A program made the position numbers and the translations under genes. A stretch of 64,000 nt of DNA from Sphingobium trunci (GTDB taxonomy: Bacteria > Pseudomonadota > Alphaproteobacteria > Sphingomonadales > Sphingomonadaceae): positions 62,001-126,000 of the forward strand of contig NZ_JAKUJY010000011.1 of NCBI RefSeq assembly GCF_022664535.1, in the 5' to 3' direction. Positions within the stretch are counted from its first letter, which is position 1; each line of letters begins with the position of its first letter. Shown here piece by piece: positions 24,946-33,947 of the stretch. The notes under the pieces are model-generated. The model made no database searches. It saw only the letters and a list, made by a program, of their open reading frames with translations, and was not told the origin of the DNA.

Positions 24946-26541
24946 ATGATCTCGACCGCCGCCGCGCTGCCGCTGTTGCTGGCCGTGCAACCGCCCGCCA
25001 CTCTGGCGCCCCCGCTGATCGATCAGCAGACCGAACCGCCCCCCGCCGCTCCCCCGGACCATGCCACCGTTCCATCCACGCCCGAACAGGCCATCGCCGT
25101 CGATGCCGATGCGGCGGCCGTCCAGATCAAAAGCGTCAATTTCGAGGGCGTGGAAGCGCCCGAAGCCGTGGCGGACGCGGCCCGCCATTTTCTGGGGAAA
25201 CCGGCATCGCGCGCGACGCTGACGGCCTTGGCCAAGGCGATAGCGACCGCTTATGGAAAGAGCGGGATCGCGCTCTACACCGTGGCCATTCCCCAACAGC
25301 GTCTCTCGGACGGCCATGTCAGGGTCCTTCTGGCCGAAGGCTTTGTCGAGGAGATCGTCTATCCCCAAGGCGCCAGTCCGCTCATACGCGCCTATGCTGA
25401 AAGACTGCGCGCGGAAAAGCCGCTCTCCCGCCGGGCGCTGGAACGCTATCTGTCGCTCATGCGCGACATTCCAGGCGCGAAGGTCGACGTGGCCCTGCTG
25501 CGCGGTGCCCGCCCGGGCGGCGTCAGGCTGTCGATCACCCCCAGCCGCAAGAAGACCGATTTCAGCATGGGGATCGACAACCGGCGCCAGAACGGCCTGG
25601 GCAGCGGCCAGTTTCGCGCGAGCGCGCAGGGGAACAGCTTGCTGCGCGACGGCGACCGCACCGACCTGGTCTTTCTGAGCGCCCTCGATTTCAAACGCTA
25701 TCGCTATTTCGGCTTCAGCCATCAGACGCCGCTGGGTTCGGATGGATTGGTGCTGGGCCTTTCCGCTTCCACCTTGCGCACCCAGCTGAAAAATTATCCG
25801 GTAACGGGCGACGCGCAGACGCTGGGGCTGACCCTCAGCTATCCGGTGATCCGCAGCTACAAGAAGAATCTGACCGTCAGTGCCGGGCTGGACGGGTTGA
25901 ACAGCGACGCGGCCTTGTTGGGCGCGGTGCTTTCGTCGGACCATATCCGCACCGCGCGCGCCGCCATAGGCTATGGCATGATCGGCCGGAAAAGCGTGCT
26001 CAACGCATCCGCCACGCTCAGCCGGGGCCTCGATATTTTCGGCGCCCGTGGCACGGAGGGCTTTACCGACCGGATCTTCACGAAATGGACGGGGCGGGCG
26101 GGCTATGACCGCATGCTGGGCAAGCGCTTCGTCGGCCGTTTGCGTCTGATGGGACAATATAGCGGCGACAGGCTTTCGGGTAACGAGCGCCTTGCCATTG
26201 GCGGACCGGAATTTGGCCGGGCCTTCGACACGGCCCTGTTGAGCGGCGACCGGGGCATGGCGGGATCGTTCGAACTGGCGCTCCGGCCGAACCTGCCGGA
26301 AAAGTTCAAGGGCAGCGAACTCTATGGCTTCGTCGATGGCGCAAAGATCCATGTGAAGGAACGATTGAGCCTGGCAGCCGCCGATTATGGGCTGGCATCC
26401 GCCGGCGGTGGCCTCAGGATCTCCTATAATCCCCATGCCTCGCTGGGACTTGAGGGCGCAAGGGTGATCGAGAGGCCTTACGCCGGAGCTGACGGTGGAT
26501 GGCGGTTCAACATCAACTGGCATGTGAAGATGCGACGCTGA
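24946..26541 (+). CDS. TpsB/ShlB/FhaC-family outer-membrane secretion pore
   Basis: A 531-residue protein with an amino-terminal export signal and Pro-rich linker, a POTRA-type domain (about 60-150: VQIKSVNFEGVEAPEAV, TAYGKSGIALYTVAIPQQ, VRVLLAEGFVEEIVY), a second periplasmic segment and a 16-strand-like barrel with alternating residues; LPSM-like landmarks of the Omp85/TpsB fold are seen in ERYLSLMRDIPGAKV and SITPSRKKTDFSMGIDNR. TpsB proteins export a large partner protein. The only candidate partner is the Gly/Ser lipoprotein just upstream, in the same riboswitch-controlled unit. The C-terminal residues (WHVKMRR) extend past the usual terminal aromatic, which is odd for a barrel end. Confidence 0.85.
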   Translation: MISTAAALPLLLAVQPPATLAPPLIDQQTEPPPAAPPDHATVPSTPEQAIAVDADAAAVQIKSVNFEGVEAPEAVADAARHFLGKPASRATLTALAKAIATAYGKSGIALYTVAIPQQRLSDGHVRVLLAEGFVEEIVYPQGASPLIRAYAERLRAEKPLSRRALERYLSLMRDIPGAKVDVALLRGARPGGVRLSITPSRKKTDFSMGIDNRRQNGLGSGQFRASAQGNSLLRDGDRTDLVFLSALDFKRYRYFGFSHQTPLGSDGLVLGLSASTLRTQLKNYPVTGDAQTLGLTLSYPVIRSYKKNLTVSAGLDGLNSDAALLGAVLSSDHIRTARAAIGYGMIGRKSVLNASATLSRGLDIFGARGTEGFTDRIFTKWTGRAGYDRMLGKRFVGRLRLMGQYSGDRLSGNERLAIGGPEFGRAFDTALLSGDRGMAGSFELALRPNLPEKFKGSELYGFVDGAKIHVKERLSLAAADYGLASAGGGLRISYNPHASLGLEGARVIERPYAGADGGWRFNINWHVKMRR

Positions 26542-26608
26542 TCGCCGCCCGTCGTCGCGATGGTGGCGAGGGGTCAGCGCAGGTGCGGCGGGCGGAAGAA
26601 TCTGTCCG

Positions 26609-27349
26609 TCATCCGATCGTGCGCCGGAACAGGGCAATCAACCTTTCCCAATGGCGCAGATCGCCGTCGCGGTCATAGGGGGGTCTCGGCGCCCCGAGGC
26701 CGGCCTTGCGCTCCGGAAAGACGAAGCCATGGTCGAGCCCCGGATAGATTTCCATCTCGCCCTGGATGCCGTCCGTCGCGATCGCGTCACGGACGGCCAG
26801 CGCCATCTCCATCGGGGCATGGCCGTCCAGCTCGGCATGGCCGAAATAGAATTCGGCCGTGGCGCGGCGCATGACGCGGTGCGGGCTGTCCGGCGCGTCC
26901 GTCGCCAGCGCGACGCCGTGAAAGGATGCGGCGGCCGCCACCCGGTCCGGCCAGGCGGCGGCGAGTTGCACCGCATATTGGCCCGTCATGCAATAGCCGA
27001 CCGTGCCGATCCTTCGGCAATCCGCCGCATCATCGCCTTCCGCCACGGCGAGCAGCGCGGCGCAGTCCTCCAGAACGCCCGCCCTGTTCACCGCCGCCAG
27101 CAACGCCGCCATCTCGTCCATGCCCGCATCGGGTATCTCCAGCACGCCGCTGCGGTGAAAGAGGTTGGGGAGCATCACATAATAGCCCGACGTCGCCAGC
27201 CGGCGCGCCATGTCGCGCAATTCTTCCCGGATACCCGCCGCGTCCATCTGGAATAGCACGAGGGGATGAGGGCCTTCGCGGTCCGGATGAGTGATGAAGG
27301 TCGTCATCACCCCCTCGCCGACCGCGACATCTATCGTTCTTTCCTGCAT
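26609..27349 (-). CDS. Dienelactone hydrolase family protein
   Basis: A 246-residue alpha/beta hydrolase of the dienelactone hydrolase family. The nucleophile is the Cys of VGYCMTGQ, and the acid/base residues are likely Asp in GHAELDGHAP and His in GLDHGFVFPER. Strong ribosome binding sequence (GGAGAGG) precedes ATG 27349. It is transcribed toward the gap before a plus-strand neighbour and next to an acyl-CoA ligase on the same strand, so it may take part in ring-cleavage catabolism, but no partner enzymes confirm it. Confidence 0.85.
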   Translation of the reverse strand: MQERTIDVAVGEGVMTTFITHPDREGPHPLVLFQMDAAGIREELRDMARRLATSGYYVMLPNLFHRSGVLEIPDAGMDEMAALLAAVNRAGVLEDCAALLAVAEGDDAADCRRIGTVGYCMTGQYAVQLAAAWPDRVAAAASFHGVALATDAPDSPHRVMRRATAEFYFGHAELDGHAPMEMALAVRDAIATDGIQGEMEIYPGLDHGFVFPERKAGLGAPRPPYDRDGDLRHWERLIALFRRTIG

Positions 27350-27496
27350 TGCCTCTCCTCTCTCGCCGGGTTCACTGCGGACGCGCTACAGGCTCGCGAT
27401 GCCCGGCGGCCATGATCTCCGGGGTCATCAGCCGCATGGCACCGGACATGACCCACGAATGCGAACTCCGGCGGGGGCATGCGCCGCACCACCATC

Positions 27497-29152
27497 CTAT
27501 GACGCCATGAGCAGGGCGGTGGCCGCGCGCCGGTCGAGCTTGTTGGTGGCGGTGGTGGGGACGGCCGTCACGACCTTCAGCTTGCGCGGCACCTTGTAGG
27601 AGGCGATCTGGTGGCGCAGTTCGCCAAGCAACGCGGGAATGTCGATCTCCCTATCCTGCTCCGCCACGATCAGCGCGCCGACGATCTCGCCGCGTTCCAC
27701 GTCCGGCAGGCCCAGCACATGCGCCTCCGCGACGCCGTCCAGCGCCAGCAGGGCCTGTTCCACCTCCGCCGGGGCGACATTGGCGCCTGAAGTCTTGATC
27801 ATCGCGCTGCGGCGGCCGTGGAAGAACAGATGGCCGTCGCGGATGGTGCAGATGTCACCGGTCGCGAACCAGCCGTCGCGGTCGAACACCTCATGGCGCT
27901 CGCGCCCTTCATAGCCCAGCATCAGCGTATCGCCGCGCAGATGAAGCTCGCCCCGCTCGCCCTCCGCCAGCACGCGCCCGGTCTCCGGGTCGACGATGCG
28001 ATGTTCCATTCCCGGCGCGCCAAGGCCCATCGCGCCTCGATGATCGGGATCGCTCGTGAGGATGTGGCTGCTGTGCGGCCCCGCGCTTTCCGTCATGCCC
28101 ATCGCATAACCGAACGGCGCGGCATCGGGAGGCGGCGGGAAAGCGAGGAGTTCGGGTACCGAGCCGGAGTGGATGGCGCTGAAATCGCGGTTCGCCAAAT
28201 GGGGATCGGCAGCGATCTGCCGCCCCAGGAACGGCCAGACATGGACGATCGTGCACCTCTCCTGTTCGATCATGTCGACCAGCCTGCTCCCCCTTTCCGC
28301 CGTGCCCACCAGCGTTCCGCCGACGTGCATCATGGCCAGCAGCGTCGTGATCAGCCCGCCCACCCAGAACATGGGAGAATCCGCGAACAGCCGGTCTTCG
28401 GCGTGGAAGGGCATGGACGCCGCCCAGCGCCGCGAGGAGCGCAGGAAATTGCCGTGGCTGTGCAGCACGCCCTTGGGATCGGCGGTCGATCCCGACGTAT
28501 AGACGATGGTGACCGGATCGGCGGGGCACACCTCGCGCTCGGCCGCGGCGACCAAGGGTTGGGGCATTTGGGGCCGGTCCCGCACAGGCTCCGCCCAGGG
28601 TGCTTCGCCGTGCCACAACCAGATATGACGCAGATGGGGCGCGCGTTCGCTCGCCACGCCCTTGTCGGTCCCGTCCAGCGCCAGCGCCTCGGCGATCCGC
28701 GCGATCAGGTTCACATTGCGGACCCTGTCGCTGGCGATCAGCAACGGCGCGCCGCCCATGCGCAGCAGTTTCGCCAGTTCCGGAGGCGCGGCCAGCGTGC
28801 TGAGCGGTGCGGCGAGCGCGCCGATCCGAGTGACCGCCAGCCAGGTCACCAGGAAATCGACCCCGTCCGGCATCAGCATGGCGACCCGGCTGCCGCGTCC
28901 GATGCCGTGCCGCAGCAGGCGCGCGGCAAGGGAAGCCGACCGCGCATCCGCCTGCGCATAGGTGATACGGTCGTCGTCCCGCACCAAAAGGTCCCGATCT
29001 CCATGATGCGCGGTGCCGTAGGCCAGCAGCGCCGGGATCGTCGGTTCGACAGGCGCGACCTTGGTCCAGTCGAGATGCGCGTAATAGCGGGCCAGTCTTG
29101 CATCGATCTGCCCGGCTTCGAGTCCGGCGGGGGCGGCTGCCTGCGTCATCAT
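27497..29152 (-). CDS. AMP-forming acyl-CoA synthetase/ligase
   Basis: A 551-residue ANL-superfamily ligase. The AMP-binding P-loop YTSGSTADPKGVLHSH, the adenine-binding YAMGMTESAGPHSS and the hinge GWFATGDICTIRDGHLFFHGRRSAMIKTSGANVAP are all present, with the catalytic Lys expected near the C terminus (YKVPRKLKVV). ATG 29152 or the adjacent ATG at 29149 follows GAGAGG. The substrate may be an aromatic or medium-chain carboxylic acid; nothing specific can be read. It is divergent from the ABC-F gene. Confidence 0.85.
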   Translation of the reverse strand: MMTQAAAPAGLEAGQIDARLARYYAHLDWTKVAPVEPTIPALLAYGTAHHGDRDLLVRDDDRITYAQADARSASLAARLLRHGIGRGSRVAMLMPDGVDFLVTWLAVTRIGALAAPLSTLAAPPELAKLLRMGGAPLLIASDRVRNVNLIARIAEALALDGTDKGVASERAPHLRHIWLWHGEAPWAEPVRDRPQMPQPLVAAAEREVCPADPVTIVYTSGSTADPKGVLHSHGNFLRSSRRWAASMPFHAEDRLFADSPMFWVGGLITTLLAMMHVGGTLVGTAERGSRLVDMIEQERCTIVHVWPFLGRQIAADPHLANRDFSAIHSGSVPELLAFPPPPDAAPFGYAMGMTESAGPHSSHILTSDPDHRGAMGLGAPGMEHRIVDPETGRVLAEGERGELHLRGDTLMLGYEGRERHEVFDRDGWFATGDICTIRDGHLFFHGRRSAMIKTSGANVAPAEVEQALLALDGVAEAHVLGLPDVERGEIVGALIVAEQDREIDIPALLGELRHQIASYKVPRKLKVVTAVPTTATNKLDRRAATALLMAS

Positions 29153-29412
29153 CCTCTCTGTTCCATCCTTTTGCCGGGCTGTGTCACCGTGCCTGGCGCA
29201 GGGATGGACCCATGGCGGGGAAAATACCAATATGATTGTCGCGGCCTGTGATTAGCTGGAGACATCAAAGGACCTGCCGCCGCCATTCCTCCGTGCGATC
29301 CGGCCGCCGGAAAGCCATCATGGGGAGCAGAAAAGGCCGGCAATTCGTATTTGCAAGTCGCGCGTGGAGAAGGTAGATCAGGCACGTCCGGCGATGACGC
29401 CAGACAGACTGC

Positions 29413-29444
29413 AGGAGGATGGAATGGACCGGAAGACGCGCTGA
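29413..29444 (+). promoter_or_regulatory. Possible leader peptide MDRKTR upstream of ABC-F gene
   Basis: A perfect AGGAGG at 29413-29418 is followed five bases later by ATG GAC CGG AAG ACG CGC TGA (29424-29444), a six-codon open frame rich in basic residues, ending 35 bp before the ABC-F start, which itself has no ribosome binding site. Short leaders of this kind control several antibiotic-resistance ABC-F genes by ribosome stalling. A 72-codon frame starting at ATG 29419 could use the same site and is out of frame with ABC-F. Confidence 0.35.
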
Positions 29445-29479
29445 ATTCGCCCGCGTCATCAGTTGTTTCCGGTACCCCC

Positions 29480-31054
29480 ATGTCCTCTTTCCTTACCCTC
29501 CACGCCGTGGCCCTTGCCGCGCCTTCCGGTCGCCCGTTGTTTTCCGGCCTGTCGCTCCATGTCGGGTGCGAATGCATTGGCCTTGTCGGCCGGAACGGCG
29601 CGGGAAAATCATCGCTGCTGCGGGCGATCCTGGGTGAGATAGCGCCGCGGTCCGGCAGCATTTCGCTCAACGGCACGGTCGGCGTCCTCCATCAGATGCT
29701 GGAGCCCGGCCGCGAAACCGCGGCCAAGCTGCTGGGCGTTGCCGAACCGCTTGCCTTGCCGCGCCGGATCGAGGCGGGCAAGGGAAGCGAAGCGGACTTT
29801 GCGGAGGCGGATTGGTCCCTGCCGCAGCGGCTCGAAGAGGCGCTGGCATCCGCCGGCCTGCGCCCCATCGACCCGGAACGGCCGCTGGCGAGTTTCAGCG
29901 GCGGCGAGCGGACCCGCATCGCGATCGCGGGTCTGCTGATCGATCCGCCGAACCTGCTGCTGCTGGACGAGCCCACCAACAATCTGGACGAGGACGGCCG
30001 GGCGGCGATCGCCGCCTTGCTGGCCGGTTGGCGCGGCGGGGCGCTGGTCGTCAGCCATGACCGGATGCTGCTGGAGCAGATGGACCGGATCGTCTCGCTT
30101 TCGCCTGTCGCGGTCGCAATTCATGGCGGCGGCTGGTCTTCCTGGGTCGCGCAGCGCGATGCCGCCAGGGCGCGATCGGAGGCGGAGCTGGAGAGCGCCG
30201 GGCGACAGATGCGGGCAGCGCGGCGCCAGGCGCAAGACGTGCGCGAGCGCCAGGCGCGCCGGGACCGTTCGGGCCAGGCCTATGCCGCAAGCGGCAGCGC
30301 GCCGAAAATCCTGATGGGGAGGCAGCGGGAACGAGCGGAGAATAGCGGCGGACGCGGCCAGATGCTGGTGGAGCAGCGGCTTGAGGCCAGCATTGCCTCA
30401 CTGGCTGCTGCGCGGGCACAGGTGGAGATCGCTACGCCGCTCAACATCGCCATCCCCTCCTGCGGACTCTCGTCGCATCGGCGGCTTCTCTCTTTCGATG
30501 CCGTGTCCTGGAGTGCGGGCGAACGCACGGTGATCGACCGTCTCTCGTTCGAGTTGCAGGGGCCGGAACGCGTGGCGGTGACGGGACGCAATGGCGCGGG
30601 CAAGACGACGGTCCTGCGGCTGGCCGCCGGACTCGCCGTTCCCACGTCCGGCAGCGTGGCCCGATCCGGGCCGAGTGCGTTTCTCGATCAAAGCGTTGCC
30701 CTGCTGGACCGCGACGCGACGCTGATCGACAATATGCGGCGCTTCAATCCGGCGCTCGATGACAATGCGGCACGAGCCGCTCTTGCCCGCTTCGCCTTCC
30801 GCAATGTGGGGGCAGACAGGCTCACGCGGACCATCAGCGGTGGAGAATGCCTGCGCGCCGGTCTGGCCTGCCTGCTGTCAGCCCAGCCCACACCGCAACT
30901 GCTGATGCTGGACGAGCCGACCAATCATCTCGACCTGGAATCGATCGAACTGATCGAGCAGGCACTGCGCGCCTATGACGGCGCGCTCCTGGTCGTCAGC
31001 CACGACCGCCGGTTCCTGGAGGCGCTGGGTGTTGGCAGGGAAATCCGCTTGTAA
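29480..31054 (+). CDS. ABC-F family ATPase
   Basis: A 524-residue soluble protein with two ABC ATPase cassettes and no membrane domain. First cassette: Walker A GRNGAGKSS, signature FSGGERTRIAIAG, Walker B LLLLDEPTNNLDED. Second: GRNGAGKTT, ISGGECLRAGLAC, LLMLDEPTNHLDLES. Between them is a charged linker with many Arg, Ala and Glu. ABC-F proteins act on the ribosome as translation factors or antibiotic-protection proteins. Length is typical of the Uup/EttA/YheS range. No Shine-Dalgarno precedes ATG 29480, and a tiny upstream frame has one, which may mean coupled or attenuated translation. Confidence 0.9.
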   Translation: MSSFLTLHAVALAAPSGRPLFSGLSLHVGCECIGLVGRNGAGKSSLLRAILGEIAPRSGSISLNGTVGVLHQMLEPGRETAAKLLGVAEPLALPRRIEAGKGSEADFAEADWSLPQRLEEALASAGLRPIDPERPLASFSGGERTRIAIAGLLIDPPNLLLLDEPTNNLDEDGRAAIAALLAGWRGGALVVSHDRMLLEQMDRIVSLSPVAVAIHGGGWSSWVAQRDAARARSEAELESAGRQMRAARRQAQDVRERQARRDRSGQAYAASGSAPKILMGRQRERAENSGGRGQMLVEQRLEASIASLAAARAQVEIATPLNIAIPSCGLSSHRRLLSFDAVSWSAGERTVIDRLSFELQGPERVAVTGRNGAGKTTVLRLAAGLAVPTSGSVARSGPSAFLDQSVALLDRDATLIDNMRRFNPALDDNAARAALARFAFRNVGADRLTRTISGGECLRAGLACLLSAQPTPQLLMLDEPTNHLDLESIELIEQALRAYDGALLVVSHDRRFLEALGVGREIRL

Positions 31055-31103
31055 TCGCCCCCTCCGGCGCTTCGGTGACAGGGCGGCCGTGCATGGCGCC
31101 GCT

Positions 31104-32258
31104 TCAGGCGACCAACCCGGTGAGCGGCCTTACAACCCTGTCGCGGAACAAGGTCCGGGAAACCTGTTCCGGGTCCAATCCCAGACTGGCCGCCGCCGTA
31201 CCGGCGATCAGCGAGTCGAGCTCCAGCGTCGGCCTGAGGTCGCGGCTCTCATATAGCTGCGATGGCGCAAGGCCGGGCCATTCGGCGACGATGCGTCCGC
31301 CTCTCACGGCCCCGCCCACCAGCATTGCCACAGCACCGGTGCCATGATCGGTGCCCCCCGTGCCGTTGGCCGCGGCGGTGCGGCCGAACTCCGTGGCGAT
31401 CAGCACGGTGGTGCTGGCCCATGCCGCCCCCATTCCCTCCTTCAGCGCGGCGAGCAACAAGTCCAGGCCCTTCAACTGGCTGGCCAGCCTGCCCTCCTGG
31501 GCGGTGTGCGTATCCCAGCCCGATGTTTCGAGCATGGCGATCCGCGGGCCTTCCGGCTTGGTGAGGAAGGCGGCGGCGAGGTGACCAAGCCCTGCCGGGT
31601 CGGATTTGGTCGCCGAACGGTCCGCGGCGGCCTTCGCATCGAGCGCTGCCGCCCACAGAGGATGCAGCTGCGAGTCTGCGGCGTAGAGCGTGCCGACCCG
31701 CTCGATCAGGTCGTCCGAGGGCGCGGGCAGGGCCGATGGCATGTAGGATTCGACCGAGACCGGTCCCCGGAGCGCAGGCGGCACCGTCGCGGCCAAAGCG
31801 ATCGCCTGATCCCCGGCATGGGGCATCAAGCCGACGAGGCGGTTCATCCAGCCGTCGCGCACCGCATAGGGTTGCAGGCCGCCGGTTTCGAGCATGTTCT
31901 GCCCGTCGAAATGGGAGCGGTCGCGATAGGGGGAAGCGACGGCGTGAACGAAGAGCGCCTGGTTCTCACGATACATCTCCCCCAGCCGGACGAGCGCGGG
32001 ATGAAGCGCGAACTGGCCATCCAGCTTGATCGCAGCGGCCGGATCGATCGCCAGCGCGCCGCGCAGCCGGGCGTAGCCGGGATCGGCATAGGGCACGACA
32101 ATGTTGAGACCGTCGGCCGCGCCCCGCTGGATGATGAAGACGAAGCGGCGATCGGTCGGAACGGTGGCGAACGCCATATGCGGCGCAACCAGCAACGATC
32201 CCGCACCGGCTGCCGACAGGGTGAGAAAGCGGCGACGTGCAACCGGGGTTCGGTCCAT
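31104..32258 (-). CDS. DUF1501 family secreted protein (Tat substrate)
   Basis: A 384-residue DUF1501 protein. The N-terminal MDRTPVARRRFLTLSAAGAG is a twin-arginine-type signal, cleaved after about residue 30. The body contains RGAADGLNIVVPYADP, YRDRSHFDGQNMLETG, LETSGWDTHTAQEGRLA and TEFGRTAAANGTGGTDHG, resembling the alkaline-phosphatase/sulfatase-like metal-binding fold of this family; the activity is not established. ATG 32258 has AGGAGG. It is encoded just after a DUF1800 protein, the usual partner, and the two are likely exported or act together at the cell envelope. Confidence 0.9.
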   Translation of the reverse strand: MDRTPVARRRFLTLSAAGAGSLLVAPHMAFATVPTDRRFVFIIQRGAADGLNIVVPYADPGYARLRGALAIDPAAAIKLDGQFALHPALVRLGEMYRENQALFVHAVASPYRDRSHFDGQNMLETGGLQPYAVRDGWMNRLVGLMPHAGDQAIALAATVPPALRGPVSVESYMPSALPAPSDDLIERVGTLYAADSQLHPLWAAALDAKAAADRSATKSDPAGLGHLAAAFLTKPEGPRIAMLETSGWDTHTAQEGRLASQLKGLDLLLAALKEGMGAAWASTTVLIATEFGRTAAANGTGGTDHGTGAVAMLVGGAVRGGRIVAEWPGLAPSQLYESRDLRPTLELDSLIAGTAAASLGLDPEQVSRTLFRDRVVRPLTGLVA

Positions 32259-32260
32259 GG

Positions 32261-33691
32261 CTACCTCCTGAGGAAATCGGGTGAGACGAGCAGCAGGGCG
32301 AGCGCCACCGCCGGGCTTTCGGCGCGGGCGACCTGCTGTGCCGTTGCCGCCGACAGCGATCCGGGGAGGATCCGGGGGCCAAGAGCCCGAGCATCCAGGC
32401 TGGACGCACGCTGGGCCGCGAAGCGCTGCGCGATCTCGACCCGGCGCAGCAGCGCGTCGGGCGCAGCCCAGCTGGCGGCGAGATCGTCCCATCCGGCAGG
32501 CGATCCCGGCTTCCAGACCGGCTGTCCGAGTTGCTGCTGGATGCCCTGCACCTGGATCGTTCCGGGATCTTCCAGGCCGATCCCGCGCAGCGCCGAAACC
32601 GTCCATTCCCACGGCGTCTTGAACTTGAGCGGCTGCGGCGACCAGGTTTCGGGGCTTGCGATCAGGGTCGCATAGAGTGCCCTGAGGTCGCCCCGCGATT
32701 GCGCGAAACTGCCTGCAAGCCGATCGATCAGAGCGGGCGGCGGATTGTCACCGGCAAAATGCCGGGCAAGCTTGGTCGCGACGTGGCGCGCGGTCTGCGG
32801 CGCATGGGCGAAATCCGTGAGGGCGGCGCGGGCCTGCTCGGCGCCCGGCTGATGGTAGCGCTTGCCCAGAATGGTTCGCGCGCCGGGTTCGTGCGCCTGC
32901 GCGCGGAACAGGAAGCCGACGCTGTCATCGCCCTCCCGCGTTCCCCGGAGGCCCAGGCCATCGACGGACCAGCCGGTCAGGGCCTTCGCAAATTCGGTGA
33001 CGTCGGCCTGGCTGTAGCCCGATCGTACCCCGAGCGTGTGCAATTCCATGATCTCGCGGGCCAGATTCTCGTTGAGGCCGCGGGTCTTGCCATTGCCGGC
33101 GGCGCGCTGTCCGGCGGGACTGTCGGGACCGATCGACTGGCTCTGGTTGAGATAGACGAGCATCGCGGGATGTTGTTCGACCGCGAACAGCATGTCCTCG
33201 AACCGGCCAAGCACATGCGGGCGGATCGCATCGCGCTCGAAGGCTCCGGCAAAGGCGGTGACCTGGGGATTGTCGGCCGAGACGCAGAAATGATTCGACC
33301 AGAAATGGACCATCCGTTCGACAAAGGGCGCTTCCGTCGCCAGCGCGCTGAGCGTGCGGGCCTGAACCGCCTGGCGGTACAAGCCGCGAACCTCCTGCAC
33401 ATAATCCCTGCGCGCGGCCTGCTGCTCAGGCGTACGTGCCGGCGTGGCGCCATCCTTTCCGTCGGTTGGAGGGGGTGCCGCCTGGCGCATGGCGCGCTGT
33501 TCGGCCTGGTAGTTCTGCACGAGAAGGCCGGCCTCGGGCAATTGCATGAACGCAGCAGGCGCCGGATCATAACGCTCGAACTGGGCCAGCAGATAGCGCT
33601 GCGGGTCCCCCGTCACGGAATCGCCTGGTCGCGCTCCAAGCCCGAAACGGTTGAGCGCGACCGCGGCAGGGGTGACGGAACCGACGACCAT
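32261..33691 (-). CDS. DUF1800 family protein
   Basis: A 476-residue DUF1800 protein with family blocks ALNRFGLGARPGDS, MVHFWSNHFCVS, NENLAREIMELHTLGV and a C-terminal VARAESPAVALALLLVSPDFLRR. The function of the family is not known. It is upstream of and nearly touching the DUF1501 gene, an arrangement seen in many proteobacteria and planctomycetes, so they form one operon. No signal peptide is obvious at the chosen start. Confidence 0.9.
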   Translation of the reverse strand: MVVGSVTPAAVALNRFGLGARPGDSVTGDPQRYLLAQFERYDPAPAAFMQLPEAGLLVQNYQAEQRAMRQAAPPPTDGKDGATPARTPEQQAARRDYVQEVRGLYRQAVQARTLSALATEAPFVERMVHFWSNHFCVSADNPQVTAFAGAFERDAIRPHVLGRFEDMLFAVEQHPAMLVYLNQSQSIGPDSPAGQRAAGNGKTRGLNENLAREIMELHTLGVRSGYSQADVTEFAKALTGWSVDGLGLRGTREGDDSVGFLFRAQAHEPGARTILGKRYHQPGAEQARAALTDFAHAPQTARHVATKLARHFAGDNPPPALIDRLAGSFAQSRGDLRALYATLIASPETWSPQPLKFKTPWEWTVSALRGIGLEDPGTIQVQGIQQQLGQPVWKPGSPAGWDDLAASWAAPDALLRRVEIAQRFAAQRASSLDARALGPRILPGSLSAATAQQVARAESPAVALALLLVSPDFLRR

Positions 33692-33932
33692 TGACGCTTC
33701 CTATGGCGCATCCGATTTACAGAAGCTGACCGGAATCCGCCGATCCGTTCATTCCTGCTTCCGAAATGGCAGATAGCCTGCTCTTATTTGCCTCATGCCG
33801 TTAAGGCATGAATATTTCTCATCGATGAGCATGGGCAATATTATTTGGATATTCAAAGCGGGATGGTCCGATCATCATAACCGCGAGCGATTTTAATCCA
33901 TAACCTCTCTCTCGCATGATCCATCATGCTAG
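33692..33932. promoter_or_regulatory. Divergent promoter region with TCATGCC inverted repeat
   Basis: The 241-bp region between the DUF1800 gene and the TauD-like gene is AT-rich and contains a perfect inverted repeat TCATGCC-GTTAA-GGCATGA at 33793-33811, plus a second imperfect one near the start codon (GATCCATCATGCTAGATGAGAG). It is a plausible operator or promoter for the sulfur-type operon; no regulator gene is adjacent. Confidence 0.45.
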
Positions 33933-33947
33933 ATGAGAGGTGATGTT

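Noticed and set aside
29351..29479. N-terminal extension of the ABC-F protein from a TTG at 29351
   Set aside because: The added residues have no similarity to ABC-F proteins, which begin close to the first cassette.
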